A DNA stretch of 64,000 nucleotides from an uncultured Sutterella sp. (GCA_905197905.1 CAJKAP010000005.1:62001-126000); one strand, 5' to 3'. Shown: positions 43,782 to 52,380, counted from the stretch's first letter. Numbers and translations: made by a program. The notes: a model not told the origin generated them from the letters alone.

Positions 43782-44705
43782 TTATTCGTAGATCACGCCC
43801 TTTTCCGGAACCACGCGCGTGCCAGCCTTGCCAGCCAAAATCGCGTCGATTTCGTCCAAAGCGCCGATCACGGCGACGCGACCCGTAGCTTCCACGAAGC
43901 GGCAAGCTGCTTCAATCTTCGGACCCATCGAGCCCTTAGCGAAGCCAAATTCACGCAAGGAAGCGGGATCAGCCTGAGCGATACGCTTCTTATCAGGCGT
44001 ACCCCAGCCAACGTAAGCACCGTTGACGTCCGTGGCGATCACGAAGAGGTCAGCTTCAATGCAGGCAGCCAACACGGAAGAGGCCAAGTCTTTGTCGATC
44101 ACAGCTTCTGCGCCAACCAACTGACCATCCTTGAAGTAGGTCGGGATACCGCCACCGCCGCAGCAAATGGTGATGTAACCGGCTTCTACCAAGGTCTTCA
44201 AGGGCTTCAAACCCCAGATGCGCTTTGGCTGCGGGGAAGCAACCACACGGCGGAACTTATCGTTGTCCTGAGCAATCGTCCAGCCCTTTTCAGCGGCCAA
44301 CTTTTCCGCTTCTTCCTTGCTGTAAACAGGACCCACAGGTTTGGTGGGGTTCTGGAAAGCAGGATCTTCAGGATCGACTTCCGTCTGCGTCAACACGTTC
44401 ACAAGAGAGGCACTCTTCGGCACGAAGGAAGCCAATTCCTGCTGAATCATGTAGCCAATCATCCCCAAGGATTCGGCACCGATCACATCCAACGGATACA
44501 TCGGAACAGTCTTATAGGCGTCGTTTTGCAAAGCAAGGAGACCCACCTGTGGGCCGTTGCCGTGCGTCACCACCAACTGGTTACCTTCGTAGGCCTTAGC
44601 GATCTGTTCGCAAGCCAAGCGAACGTTCTTGCGCTGGTTTTCGCAGGTCATCGGTTCGCCACGTTTCAAGAGGGCATTGCCGCCCAAAGCAATCACTAAA
44701 CGCAT
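43782..44705 (-). CDS. arcC: carbamate kinase
   Basis: 307 residues of the amino-acid-kinase fold with ALGGNALLKRGEP at the N-terminus, THGNGPQVG (about 48-56), the IGAES/MIGYMIQQEL segment, CCGGGGIP (about 182-189), and IDKDLASSVLA plus DVNGAYVGWGTP near the nucleotide site. It converts carbamoyl phosphate plus ADP to ATP, CO2 and NH3. It is encoded in the operon allE - carbamoyltransferase - arcC, so it probably harvests ATP from carbamoyl phosphate released in allantoin breakdown, as catabolic carbamate kinases do. Confidence 0.95.
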   Translation of the reverse strand: MRLVIALGGNALLKRGEPMTCENQRKNVRLACEQIAKAYEGNQLVVTHGNGPQVGLLALQNDAYKTVPMYPLDVIGAESLGMIGYMIQQELASFVPKSASLVNVLTQTEVDPEDPAFQNPTKPVGPVYSKEEAEKLAAEKGWTIAQDNDKFRRVVASPQPKRIWGLKPLKTLVEAGYITICCGGGGIPTYFKDGQLVGAEAVIDKDLASSVLAACIEADLFVIATDVNGAYVGWGTPDKKRIAQADPASLREFGFAKGSMGPKIEAACRFVEATGRVAVIGALDEIDAILAGKAGTRVVPEKGVIYE

Positions 44706-44774
44706 TTTTTCTTTCCTTTTTCGCTAGAGATAAGCTCTTTTCCGAGTCCTCGTTGCCCTTTTTGAGGTTAAAGA

Positions 44775-44845
44775 CCCCCTTACCTCTTCTCTAAAGAGCG
44801 TTTGCGCTTCAAAGAAGAGGCAGGAGTCACTTCGTGGTAAGGGGG
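44775..44845 (-). other. branched intercistronic RNA structure between carbamoyltransferase and arcC
   Basis: CCCCCTTACC pairs with GGTAAGGGGG (perfect 10 bp), enclosing a second hairpin CCTCTTCT...AGAAGAGG that itself contains AGCG/CGCT. It fills most of the 180-bp gap and ends in TCTTT on the minus strand. It may be a partial terminator or processing site that sets the arcC level. Confidence 0.6.
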
Positions 44846-44885
44846 AGGACTCTTTAAGGAGAAGAGCCCTATCTGTGAGAGAGTC

Positions 44886-45914
44886 TTAGTTCACACCGAC
44901 CACAGCGGCCAAGAGGGCCATACGCAAGGCCACGGAGAAGCCAATTGCGCGGAAGTAGAGCTGGTGTTCGGTGTTGTCGATACCGAAGTCGAATTCGCCA
45001 GGGTTACGCGGCAAGGAGTGATGCACACCAACCGTCTTACCAGTCTTGGCCTTAATGTTCTTCAACATTTCAAGCGAGACGTAGTAGTTAGCCATCTTCT
45101 TTTCGAAGTCAGCACGGTTCGGGTCATCCTTCTTCACCGAGCAGCCAGGCAAGTAGATCAAGTCGACATTGCTATCGGCATAGAGTTCTTCGTTCTGCTT
45201 TTGCGTCAAATCGAAGTGTTCTTCGAAGTTGGCACCCATGGCCTTCAATTTTTCGCGAACGATTTCCGGCGTACGCAATTCGCTCGTACCCGTGTAAACA
45301 ATCTTGGCGCCCATGGCAGCAAGCGCGAGAGCGAAAGACTGACCAGAGCGAGCACGCGAGAGGTCAGGCGTGGCAATAGCAACGGTCACCTTGGAGAGGT
45401 CACCGAAAGCGCGCCAGCAGGTGTAGCTATCGAGCAAGCCCTGAGTCGGGTGAGTCACGTGACCGTAACCACCAGAAATCACCGGAGCGCAATGACCTTC
45501 GATTTCCTTCAAGGCGCCCAAGGCTTCCTGATCGTTTGGGTGACGCATGACGATCACGTCAGCGTATTCACTCGTCACACGGAGGCTGTCAGACAAGGAT
45601 TCGTTCTTTGCCACAGAAGAGTTGTGTGTCGGGTCAGCTTCGGTAATGACGGAGCCACCCAAGCGGTGCATTGCGTTTTCGTGAGAGCAGCGGGTGCGAG
45701 TGGACGGTTGGAAGAAGAGCGTGTAGAGCACTTTACCTTCCAAGAGGTTGGTCCCCGTACGCATGAACGGTTCGAGCATTTCAGCAGCCTGATAGAGGCT
45801 CAAAATTTCGTCACGGGAGAAGTCGTCCAAGAACGTGATGTTACGACCACGCATATGGGTCGCGTCCAAAACTTCACGAATATCGCGGGCTTTAAAGTTG
45901 AGATCGAGTGCCAT
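44886..45914 (-). CDS. PyrB-like carbamoyltransferase lacking the aspartate-binding motif, copy 1
   Basis: 342 residues of the aspartate/ornithine carbamoyltransferase fold. The carbamoyl-phosphate site is intact: FFQPSTRTRCSHE (about 69-81), MRHPND, VTHPTQGLLD (about 154-163) and the SRARSGQSF arginine. The aspartate-binding loop of PyrB (R-x-Q-x-E-R after the Walker-like D-I-x-Y) is replaced by YLPGCSVKKDD, and HPLPR reads HHSLPRNPGEF. The second substrate is therefore probably not aspartate or ornithine. With allE upstream and carbamate kinase downstream, a catabolic transcarbamylase acting on oxalurate (giving oxamate and carbamoyl phosphate) is the best guess. The encoded protein is identical to that at 50514-51542. 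Confidence 0.85.
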   Translation of the reverse strand: MALDLNFKARDIREVLDATHMRGRNITFLDDFSRDEILSLYQAAEMLEPFMRTGTNLLEGKVLYTLFFQPSTRTRCSHENAMHRLGGSVITEADPTHNSSVAKNESLSDSLRVTSEYADVIVMRHPNDQEALGALKEIEGHCAPVISGGYGHVTHPTQGLLDSYTCWRAFGDLSKVTVAIATPDLSRARSGQSFALALAAMGAKIVYTGTSELRTPEIVREKLKAMGANFEEHFDLTQKQNEELYADSNVDLIYLPGCSVKKDDPNRADFEKKMANYYVSLEMLKNIKAKTGKTVGVHHSLPRNPGEFDFGIDNTEHQLYFRAIGFSVALRMALLAAVVGVN

Positions 45915-46031
45915 GGTTGGCTCCTTAGAATTGAATTCTGTTCAAGAAAGGGAGGAAGGTGGGAAACAACTCCTTCGGTACCATAGAGGAGAGAGATTAG
46001 TACACGAAGGAGTTGATCCGTTCAACAACGA

Positions 46032-46808
46032 TTAAATATCGACGTCGCGGTGGCAGTCCTTGCTATAGATGTAGCTGAAGGGGCCACGACCGATGCCATA
46101 ACCGGCCTGAACCGAGAAGGCGCCCATCCAAATGAAGTCTTCCGTCTTCACAGGAACCCAGTCGTCATCCAAGAGGTACATGCCTTCGCCTTCATAGATG
46201 TAGGCGCCATGTTCCTGAACGTGGGTTTCGCAGATGTTGTGGGAGGCACCCGGATCGAACGAGAGGATATGCATGTTCATATCGAACGCTTCGTTGATCG
46301 GGAGGAAGTCCTTGACGTGCACGTTGGCCATGCCATCGTAGTCGCGGAAGGCAACTTCGTTGATGTTGCCAAACACAGCCCAAGGCTGAAGTCCTTTCGG
46401 ATGCGGCACATAGCGCTGCTTGTAGAGAAGGATACGGCCTTCTTTGCCGTTGACGTTCTTAAAGCCGATACCAACACCAGCCGGAGCGTAAGCGTAACCA
46501 CCCTGGGTCAACACTTTCTTTTCTTCGCCGACGGAAACTTCGAGTTCGATGCAGCCATCCAACACATAGATGAAGGATTCTTCATGAGCAGCGGTGGCGT
46601 ACGGATATTCCGTATGAGCCGTCGGACCGAGTTTACCGATCAACTGCACAAAGCCAGCACCCATCTTCGGCGTGCACAAAATCGTCATCGTGGAATCCTT
46701 GATTCCGGGGATAACGTTCGTCACACGACCCTGCGGGGTGATGATGGCATAGCTGTCACGCTTGACGACCGAACGGTTCGAGAGCAAATCGGAAGGATAA
46801 CCTGGCAT
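46032..46808 (-). CDS. allE: (S)-ureidoglycine aminohydrolase
   Basis: 258 residues with a bicupin fold, close to E. coli AllE along its length: conserved NRSVVKRD.Y, TILCTPKMGAGF, ILLYKQRYVP, the metal site region DMNMHILSFDPGASHNICETHVQEHGAYIY (split here; Glu, two His, about 177-205), and the end AGYGIGRGPFSYIYSKDC.RDV. It deaminates (S)-ureidoglycine to (S)-ureidoglycolate, using Mn. It is first in the operon with the carbamoyltransferase and carbamate kinase genes. Confidence 0.94.
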   Translation of the reverse strand: MPGYPSDLLSNRSVVKRDSYAIITPQGRVTNVIPGIKDSTMTILCTPKMGAGFVQLIGKLGPTAHTEYPYATAAHEESFIYVLDGCIELEVSVGEEKKVLTQGGYAYAPAGVGIGFKNVNGKEGRILLYKQRYVPHPKGLQPWAVFGNINEVAFRDYDGMANVHVKDFLPINEAFDMNMHILSFDPGASHNICETHVQEHGAYIYEGEGMYLLDDDWVPVKTEDFIWMGAFSVQAGYGIGRGPFSYIYSKDCHRDVDI

Positions 46809-47488
46809 AGTCTTTTCTCCATTATGGGTAAAACCAGTGAAAGCGGGCGTCTGGGGGAGCGTTTGCTCCCCCGCCCTGTTGAGTTAACTATACGAGGAAA
46901 GCAGGGGCGTTTTATCGCCTTAACTGCCATTCACTTATCATTTGATGACATTGCTTGATATTCGCTTAGCTTTCACTTTCTGGAGGAAATTTTAAGCGCT
47001 TTTCTTCTCTCTTTGAAACCCTTAGGTGGCTTTTCATGCCACAAATAAGAAGTAGCAGCAGAGCATAAGCAGAAAAAATCAACGCGCACCAACCTCTCAT
47101 CGTCTCTGTTTTTCACGCTTAGAAACACTCGCAAACACTTGAAAATAAAGACCTTTCTCCGCTACCCCTTCTTGTTATTGGAAGGAAAAGGAAAGGATGA
47201 AATACTTTAAAACCTAGACTTCAAATGACAAACGTTTGGCGCACTTTGCTAAGTGAGAGGGAAAGCGCTAAAGAGGGCTTGAGGAGGAATTTTTCTTTCA
47301 ATTATTGTGATAATTGTTCTCAACAATCGCAACTCGCTGGCGTCAAAAACCGACTAGTGCCATTTTAAAGCCTGTTTCGCGCCTTTTCCCTGAAAGGGAT
47401 TTTTTAGTGTTTTTCGCCTGGCGGGGTTCTTCTTCCCTCTACCCTCTTTCTCGTGATCTCGTCCTTCTCGTTTTTTGCGCCCATTGAA
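46809..47488. other. 680-bp intergenic region upstream of allE
   Basis: No supported gene. A partly symmetric TTGTGATAATTGTTCTCAACAA lies near 47303-47325, far (about 500 bp) from allE, and could be a regulator site. The rest is unremarkable AT-rich and purine-rich sequence. Confidence 0.45.
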
Positions 47489-47521
47489 AAGGGCCCACTC
47501 CCAAATTAGGAATGGACCCTT
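47489..47521 (-). terminator. terminator after allB
   Basis: On the minus strand AAGGGTCCATTCC pairs with GGGAGTGGGCCCTT (13 pairs including G-U) and is followed by TTC, only a short T-run. It separates the allB operon from allE. Confidence 0.65.
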
Positions 47522-47560
47522 CTCTCACTTTTAACTACGTTACTGTGCCGCTACAGCGAA

Positions 47561-48931
47561 TTAGATGTTGTAGCGAGCATGGTCGATACGACGACCGATA
47601 GGCTTCTTGCCTTCAAAGCCATGCTCAAGCGAGTAAACTTCGTTGCCACGCACAAAGGTGTGCGTAATGCGGCAATCAACCTTACGACCTTCGTAAGCCG
47701 AGAACTTGTTCTTGTAGTAGAGCTTATCAGCGGTGATCGTGTAAGACTGATTCGGATCAATCAACACAAGGTCAGCGTCAAAGCCCGGGGCAATTTCGCC
47801 CTTACCGGTCATACGGAAGCGACGAGCAGCGTTGGTAGAGAGTGCCTTAGCCAAGATCACTGGGCTAATATGGCGCTTCAACACGGCTTCATCGAACATC
47901 GCGTCAACGCAGTTCTGAGCAGCGCTGATACCACCCCAAGCCTTAAAGGCATTCGGGTCCGACTTCAAGTCGGGGGTGCAAGGCGAGTGGTCGGAGACGA
48001 GCATTTGCACTCCGCCACGGGCCAAGCGATCCCAGTTCTGCTTCTGGTGCACGCGGTCGCGAATCGGTGGCGAGCACTTCGCCTTCGGACCGATTGCATC
48101 CAAGTCTTCCGTCGCAAGGAGGAAATAGTGCGGGCAAGACTCGAAACTAGCGTTCTGACCTGCGTCGATGGCTTTCTGCACTTCTTCCATCACTTCCACG
48201 CAAGAGCAGTGAGCGATGTGAATGCGGCAGCCAGCTTCCTTAGCGATCATCAAAACGCGGTGCGCAGCTTCCAATTCCGTGAAGATGGGGCGCGTAGCCA
48301 CATAGTCAGAGACTTTGGTAAGCCCTGCTTCTTTGGCTTCACGACCAAGACCGTCCGTGATCGTCGCGTTTTCGCAGTGCACCACGAGGATACCGTCGTG
48401 CTTCGCGATTTCTTTACAACCCTGATAGAGTTCAAAGTCGGTCACATTCTTGAAGTCACCTGGTTTCCCAGAACCGCAAGTGGCAACGAAGGCCTTATAA
48501 GCGTAAACGCCATTTTCAGCCATCGGACCAATGTCAGCAAGGTTCCAAGGCACCAAGCCGCCCATCGGGGTGTAGTCAACCCAGCACTGATCCTTAGCGG
48601 CATCAAGTTTAATCTTGAGCGTTTCGACGTCTGTCGTTGCCGGAATCGTATTGAGCGGCATTTCCACGAAGGAAGTGATCCCACCCGCAGCCATGGCCTG
48701 CGTACCGGTGAAGTAACCTTCCCACTCGGTGCGACCAGGTTCCGAGATGTGCATATGCGGATCCACCATGCCAGGCATGACGTACTGACCCTTCGCGCAG
48801 ACAACCTTATCAGCCCCTTCCAAGTTGGGCGCGATCGTCACAATGCGACCATCTTTAATGCCGATGTCTGTTGTTTCCACGCGGTCAGCTAAGACCACAT
48901 AACCACCCGAGATAATCAAATCATATTTCAT
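47561..48931 (-). CDS. allB: allantoinase
   Basis: 456 residues of the cyclic amidohydrolase family, aligned by eye with E. coli AllB throughout. Metal ligands are present: the H-x-H pair in PGMVDPHMHISEPGR (about 59-61), the carboxylated Lys in YAYKAFVATCG (about 146), His in VVHCENA, His in IHIAHCSC, and Asp in LVSDHSPC (about 315). It opens the allantoin ring to allantoate. It lies 30 bp after the permease gene and ends the operon (carbamoyltransferase copy 2 - permease - allB). Confidence 0.95.
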   Translation of the reverse strand: MKYDLIISGGYVVLADRVETTDIGIKDGRIVTIAPNLEGADKVVCAKGQYVMPGMVDPHMHISEPGRTEWEGYFTGTQAMAAGGITSFVEMPLNTIPATTDVETLKIKLDAAKDQCWVDYTPMGGLVPWNLADIGPMAENGVYAYKAFVATCGSGKPGDFKNVTDFELYQGCKEIAKHDGILVVHCENATITDGLGREAKEAGLTKVSDYVATRPIFTELEAAHRVLMIAKEAGCRIHIAHCSCVEVMEEVQKAIDAGQNASFESCPHYFLLATEDLDAIGPKAKCSPPIRDRVHQKQNWDRLARGGVQMLVSDHSPCTPDLKSDPNAFKAWGGISAAQNCVDAMFDEAVLKRHISPVILAKALSTNAARRFRMTGKGEIAPGFDADLVLIDPNQSYTITADKLYYKNKFSAYEGRKVDCRITHTFVRGNEVYSLEHGFEGKKPIGRRIDHARYNI

Positions 48932-48961
48932 AGCGTTCTATCCTTCTAACCCAAACAGAGG

Positions 48962-50398
48962 TTAGTTAATGTTGAAAGCCTGCATGATGTAGAGAGCTGC
49001 CGAAGAGATGACCCCGAGGATCAACATCAAAGGCGTGTAGAAGCGCAACCACTTGAAGAAGTCAACCTTAGCGATCACCAACGTAGCCACGAAGAAGCCA
49101 GAGGTCGGGAAGAAGATATCGGTTAACTGACCACCCCAAGCATTGGCGCTCACTACCGTCTGCTGAGAGATGTCCAAGAGGCTAGCCAATGGCGACAACA
49201 CAGGCATCGTCAACACGGTCAAGGCCGTTGCACCAGGAATCAAGAAGTTAAAGATGGCTTGTTCCCAGAAGATACCGATCGCAGACACAGCCGGTGGCAA
49301 GGAAGCCAAGGCGTTAGAGAGTGCGAACACGATCGTATCCGTAATATTACCCTTATCCATCACCACAGCGATAGCGGAAGCCACACCGCAAAGGAGAGCG
49401 CCGACCATCAAATCGCGCATACCAGCGTTGATGTCATCGCAAATCTGCTGCGGACCCTTACCAGCGATAGCGGAAGAGACGATACCGATGAAGAGGAACA
49501 AACCACCGATTTCTTTAAAGCCCAAGCCACGAGAAAGAATCAAGTAAATGGCGATCGGGAAGAGAACCAAGAGGGAGAGACCAGCCCAAATCTGACGCTT
49601 CGTGAAGGTCAATTCCTTAGCAGAACCCTGTTCGGCCAAAATTTCAGCCTTGATTTCGTTGTCGGTGTCGTAGGTCAAGCTCGACTGAGGATTCTTCTTA
49701 ACGCGAGCAGCGTACATCATCACATAGACGATAGCCACAGCAATAACGAGCACCAAGACGCCAGCACGGAAAGCGGAACCAGAGAACATCGGGATCTGAG
49801 CAATCACTTGACCCATACCGACGGAACCCGGAATCGTGATACCGAAGGTGAAGCCTAAGCAAGGCCCTAAGAGTGCCACAGCGGTTGCGGTCATGCCGTC
49901 ATAGCCCAAGCGATAGAACAAGGGGAGGAAGACAGGCAAATAAGCAAGCGAGAGTTCAGGTACGCCAATGAAAGCAGCCAAGAGGGAGAGCACGACCATC
50001 AGGATCGGTGCCACCAAATAGTCGCTCGAACCAACAGCTTTACTCAAACGCTGCACACCCAAGTCAATCAAGCCAGCGCGCTTGATCAAACCCATACAGG
50101 CACCCACCATGAAGGTCAAGAACACGATGCCAGAGGCACGTTCCAAACCAGCCGGCACAGCGGTGATCAAGTCCATCAAAGTCGTCGGGCTAGACGGAAC
50201 TTCCTTATAGGTCCCTGCCACCACGAGGTTTTGCATCCCGTGAGCGGTTTCCATCATCTGGCGGTCATAGTTCCCAGCAGGAACGATGTAAGTGAGTGCC
50301 GCCATTACCAAGATAAAGCAGGCCAAGACAATATAAATGTCCGGCATTTTAAAGCCTTTCTTTTTCGCCACGTTAGTGTTTTCAGTCATGTTTGTCAT
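48962..50398 (-). CDS. YfcC-family membrane transporter, probable allantoin or ureide carrier
   Basis: 478 residues with about 12 membrane helices, opening with KMPDIYIVLACFILVMAALTYIVPAGNYDR, split here as in the YfcC/DcuC-like family, and with PELSLAYLPVFLPL and NFLIPGATALTVLTMPVLSPLA in the two halves. Known members are annotated as C4-dicarboxylate or basic amino-acid carriers. The position between the carbamoyltransferase and allB suggests uptake of allantoin or exchange with a product; this is inferred. Confidence 0.85.
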   Translation of the reverse strand: MTNMTENTNVAKKKGFKMPDIYIVLACFILVMAALTYIVPAGNYDRQMMETAHGMQNLVVAGTYKEVPSSPTTLMDLITAVPAGLERASGIVFLTFMVGACMGLIKRAGLIDLGVQRLSKAVGSSDYLVAPILMVVLSLLAAFIGVPELSLAYLPVFLPLFYRLGYDGMTATAVALLGPCLGFTFGITIPGSVGMGQVIAQIPMFSGSAFRAGVLVLVIAVAIVYVMMYAARVKKNPQSSLTYDTDNEIKAEILAEQGSAKELTFTKRQIWAGLSLLVLFPIAIYLILSRGLGFKEIGGLFLFIGIVSSAIAGKGPQQICDDINAGMRDLMVGALLCGVASAIAVVMDKGNITDTIVFALSNALASLPPAVSAIGIFWEQAIFNFLIPGATALTVLTMPVLSPLASLLDISQQTVVSANAWGGQLTDIFFPTSGFFVATLVIAKVDFFKWLRFYTPLMLILGVISSAALYIMQAFNIN

Positions 50399-50513
50399 CC
50401 TTGCGGGAGGGATGCCTCTCCGCCTGAGAAATGGTTGTGTCCATCTACCAAGGGTCCTCCGAGTCCTCTAGGAATCTCGAATACCCCCAGTAGATGAGAT
50501 GGAGAGGTGTGAA

Positions 50514-51542
50514 TTAGTTCACGCCGACCACAGCGGCCAAGAGGGCCATACGCAAAGCTACGGAGAAGCCAATTGCGCGGAAGTAAAGCTGGTGTTCGGT
50601 GTTGTCGATACCGAAGTCGAATTCGCCAGGATTACGCGGCAAGGAGTGATGCACACCAACCGTCTTACCAGTCTTGGCCTTAATGTTCTTCAACATTTCA
50701 AGCGAGACGTAGTAGTTAGCCATCTTCTTTTCGAAGTCAGCACGGTTCGGGTCATCCTTCTTCACCGAGCAGCCAGGCAAGTAGATCAAGTCGACATTGC
50801 TATCGGCATAGAGTTCTTCGTTCTGCTTTTGCGTCAAATCGAAGTGTTCTTCGAAGTTGGCACCCATGGCCTTCAATTTTTCGCGAACGATTTCCGGCGT
50901 ACGCAATTCGCTCGTACCCGTGTAAACAATCTTGGCGCCCATGGCAGCAAGCGCGAGAGCGAAAGACTGACCAGAGCGAGCACGCGAGAGGTCAGGCGTG
51001 GCAATAGCAACGGTCACCTTGGAGAGGTCACCGAAAGCGCGCCAGCAGGTGTAGCTATCGAGCAAGCCCTGAGTCGGGTGAGTCACGTGACCGTAACCAC
51101 CAGAAATCACCGGAGCGCAATGACCTTCGATTTCCTTCAAGGCGCCCAAGGCTTCCTGATCGTTTGGGTGACGCATGACGATCACGTCAGCGTATTCACT
51201 CGTCACACGGAGGCTGTCAGACAAGGATTCGTTCTTTGCCACAGAAGAGTTGTGTGTCGGGTCAGCTTCGGTAATGACGGAGCCACCCAAGCGGTGCATT
51301 GCGTTTTCGTGAGAGCAGCGGGTGCGAGTGGACGGTTGGAAGAAGAGCGTGTAGAGCACTTTACCTTCCAAGAGATTGGTCCCCGTACGCATGAACGGTT
51401 CGAGCATTTCAGCAGCCTGATAGAGACTCAAAATTTCGTCGCGGGAGAAATCGTCCAAAAACGTGATGTTACGACCACGCATGTGGGTCGCATCCAAGAC
51501 TTCACGAATATCACGTGCTTTGAAGTTCAGATCAAGTGCCAT
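50514..51542 (-). CDS. PyrB-like carbamoyltransferase lacking the aspartate-binding motif, copy 2
   Basis: 342 residues, identical in protein sequence to the copy at 44886-45914. The genes differ only by synonymous bases at their ends; 743 consecutive bases (50632-51374 against 45004-45746) are the same. Features and predicted role are as for copy 1: carbamoyl-phosphate site kept (STRTR, HPTQ), aspartate loop lost. It is first in its operon, 115 bp before the YfcC-type permease. The 12 bases upstream of ATG (including the GGCTCC stretch) are shared with copy 1, but the sequences further upstream differ, so each copy has its own promoter. Confidence 0.86.
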   Translation of the reverse strand: MALDLNFKARDIREVLDATHMRGRNITFLDDFSRDEILSLYQAAEMLEPFMRTGTNLLEGKVLYTLFFQPSTRTRCSHENAMHRLGGSVITEADPTHNSSVAKNESLSDSLRVTSEYADVIVMRHPNDQEALGALKEIEGHCAPVISGGYGHVTHPTQGLLDSYTCWRAFGDLSKVTVAIATPDLSRARSGQSFALALAAMGAKIVYTGTSELRTPEIVREKLKAMGANFEEHFDLTQKQNEELYADSNVDLIYLPGCSVKKDDPNRADFEKKMANYYVSLEMLKNIKAKTGKTVGVHHSLPRNPGEFDFGIDNTEHQLYFRAIGFSVALRMALLAAVVGVN

Positions 51543-52180
51543 GGTTGGCTCCTTATATATGAAAGAGTAGTTGCAATCGTTTTAAAGATTGAAAGGATGA
51601 GTTGGTCTCTAGTTTGACGGTTGGCTACAGGTTTGTTTCCTCGTCAGAAGAGACTCACTTGCGTTAGCTCTATAGTAGAAAGTCCCTACTGAAAACGTGA
51701 AGCTTAAGTGCGTCAACCTCTTATCTTTTCGCGCCAGTGTTTATCCCTCTTTTTCCCCTCTCCTCTTCCAAAAGGGAGAGGGACTATTGGTGGTGTATTG
51801 AGGAAGATTTTTTGTCCCTAAAAAGAATTTTGTATGACGGAAAAAATGCCTTTTTTCGATTTGCGATCTTTCTAGTCTTCCCTAGTGTTATAAGGGGTTT
51901 TAGGACTTCTCAATTTTCTTACCTAAGACAAAGAGCTAGCCAAAATTAATCTGAGGAATTAGGTCTTTTGAGAAGTTCACCATCCCTCAAACGATGTCAG
52001 TCTTTCCCAATCTTTTGACTTTAAATGACAAATCCTCATGGCATGAAAGGATTCTAAAAAAACCACCCAAAAAGCATTTTCTTTGAAAGAAGTCTGACAA
52101 AAATGACGGTGCTTCTTTAATAGCACCCTTCTATCAGAAAAGCGAGAGCAATATTATTTTTCTTGACATGAGTTTTGCTA
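51543..52180. other. intergenic region before the tandem sRNA genes
   Basis: About 640 bases. Open frames here (e.g. 51737-51949) have no ribosome site and biased composition and are not called. The promoter of carbamoyltransferase copy 2 is expected in the first 200 bases. TTGACA at 52163 lies just upstream of sRNA 1 but has no matching -10. Confidence 0.5.
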
Positions 52181-52209
52181 TTGATAATGATTCTCATTTC
52201 GTGTATAGT
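52181..52209 (+). promoter_or_regulatory. Fur-controlled promoter of sRNA 1
   Basis: TTGATA (52181-52186), 17-bp spacer, TATAGT (52204-52209). A Fur-box-like 19-mer (52183-52201, 14/19 to consensus, core TGATAATGATTCTCA) covers the -35 and spacer, so iron-loaded Fur should exclude RNA polymerase. Confidence 0.82.
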
Positions 52210-52216
52210 TCTGTTC

Positions 52217-52380
52217 ATGGGTTGAAAGCACTCTGTCTCACAACAAGCTGGTGAGGGGTCGCCAGTGACAGAGAGGATTTCGAAACGCTTCATTTCGAAA
52301 TCGGGTTTATCTCCGCCTTCGCTTTCACTTGATGTCCTTGTTACGGCGAGTCCTTTACCGGCGACTCGCCGTTTTTTTTT
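52217..52380 (+). ncRNA. tandem iron-responsive structured sRNA, copy 1
   Basis: Predicted transcript of about 164 nt. Pairing seen by eye: P1 TGAAAGC (52223-52229)/GCTTTCA (52321-52327); P2 CTCTGTC (52231-52237)/GACAGAG (52267-52273); inner hairpin CTGGTGA-GGGG-TCGCCAG (52248-52265); P3 GATTTCGAA (52276-52284)/TTCGAAATC (52294-52302); and an unpaired conserved tract TTTATCTCCGCCTTC (52306-52320). It ends in a perfect 9-bp terminator (CGGCGAGTC/GACTCGCCG) plus T9. Two further copies follow with compensatory changes. The Fur promoter points to expression in iron starvation, like RyhB/PrrF/NrrF, but I recognise no known family. The conserved tract is a likely seed for mRNA pairing. Confidence 0.82.
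52344..52380 (+). terminator. terminator of sRNA 1
   Basis: CGGCGAGTC/GACTCGCCG stem, 10-nt loop, nine T. Confidence 0.92.

Noticed and set aside
44964..45986. Long plus-strand frame opposite carbamoyltransferase copy 1 (also seen opposite copy 2)
   Set aside because: Antisense shadow of a well-recognised enzyme; being present twice only reflects the gene duplication.
47303..47325. Imperfect palindrome TTGTGATAATTGTTCTCAACAA as a CRP/FNR site for allE
   Set aside because: It lies about 500 bp from the allE start with poor match to the right half-site; kept only as a note in the intergenic entry.
50399..50513. Possible tRNA or riboswitch between the permease and carbamoyltransferase copy 2
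   Set aside because: No cloverleaf, conserved riboswitch core or T-run could be found in these 115 bases.
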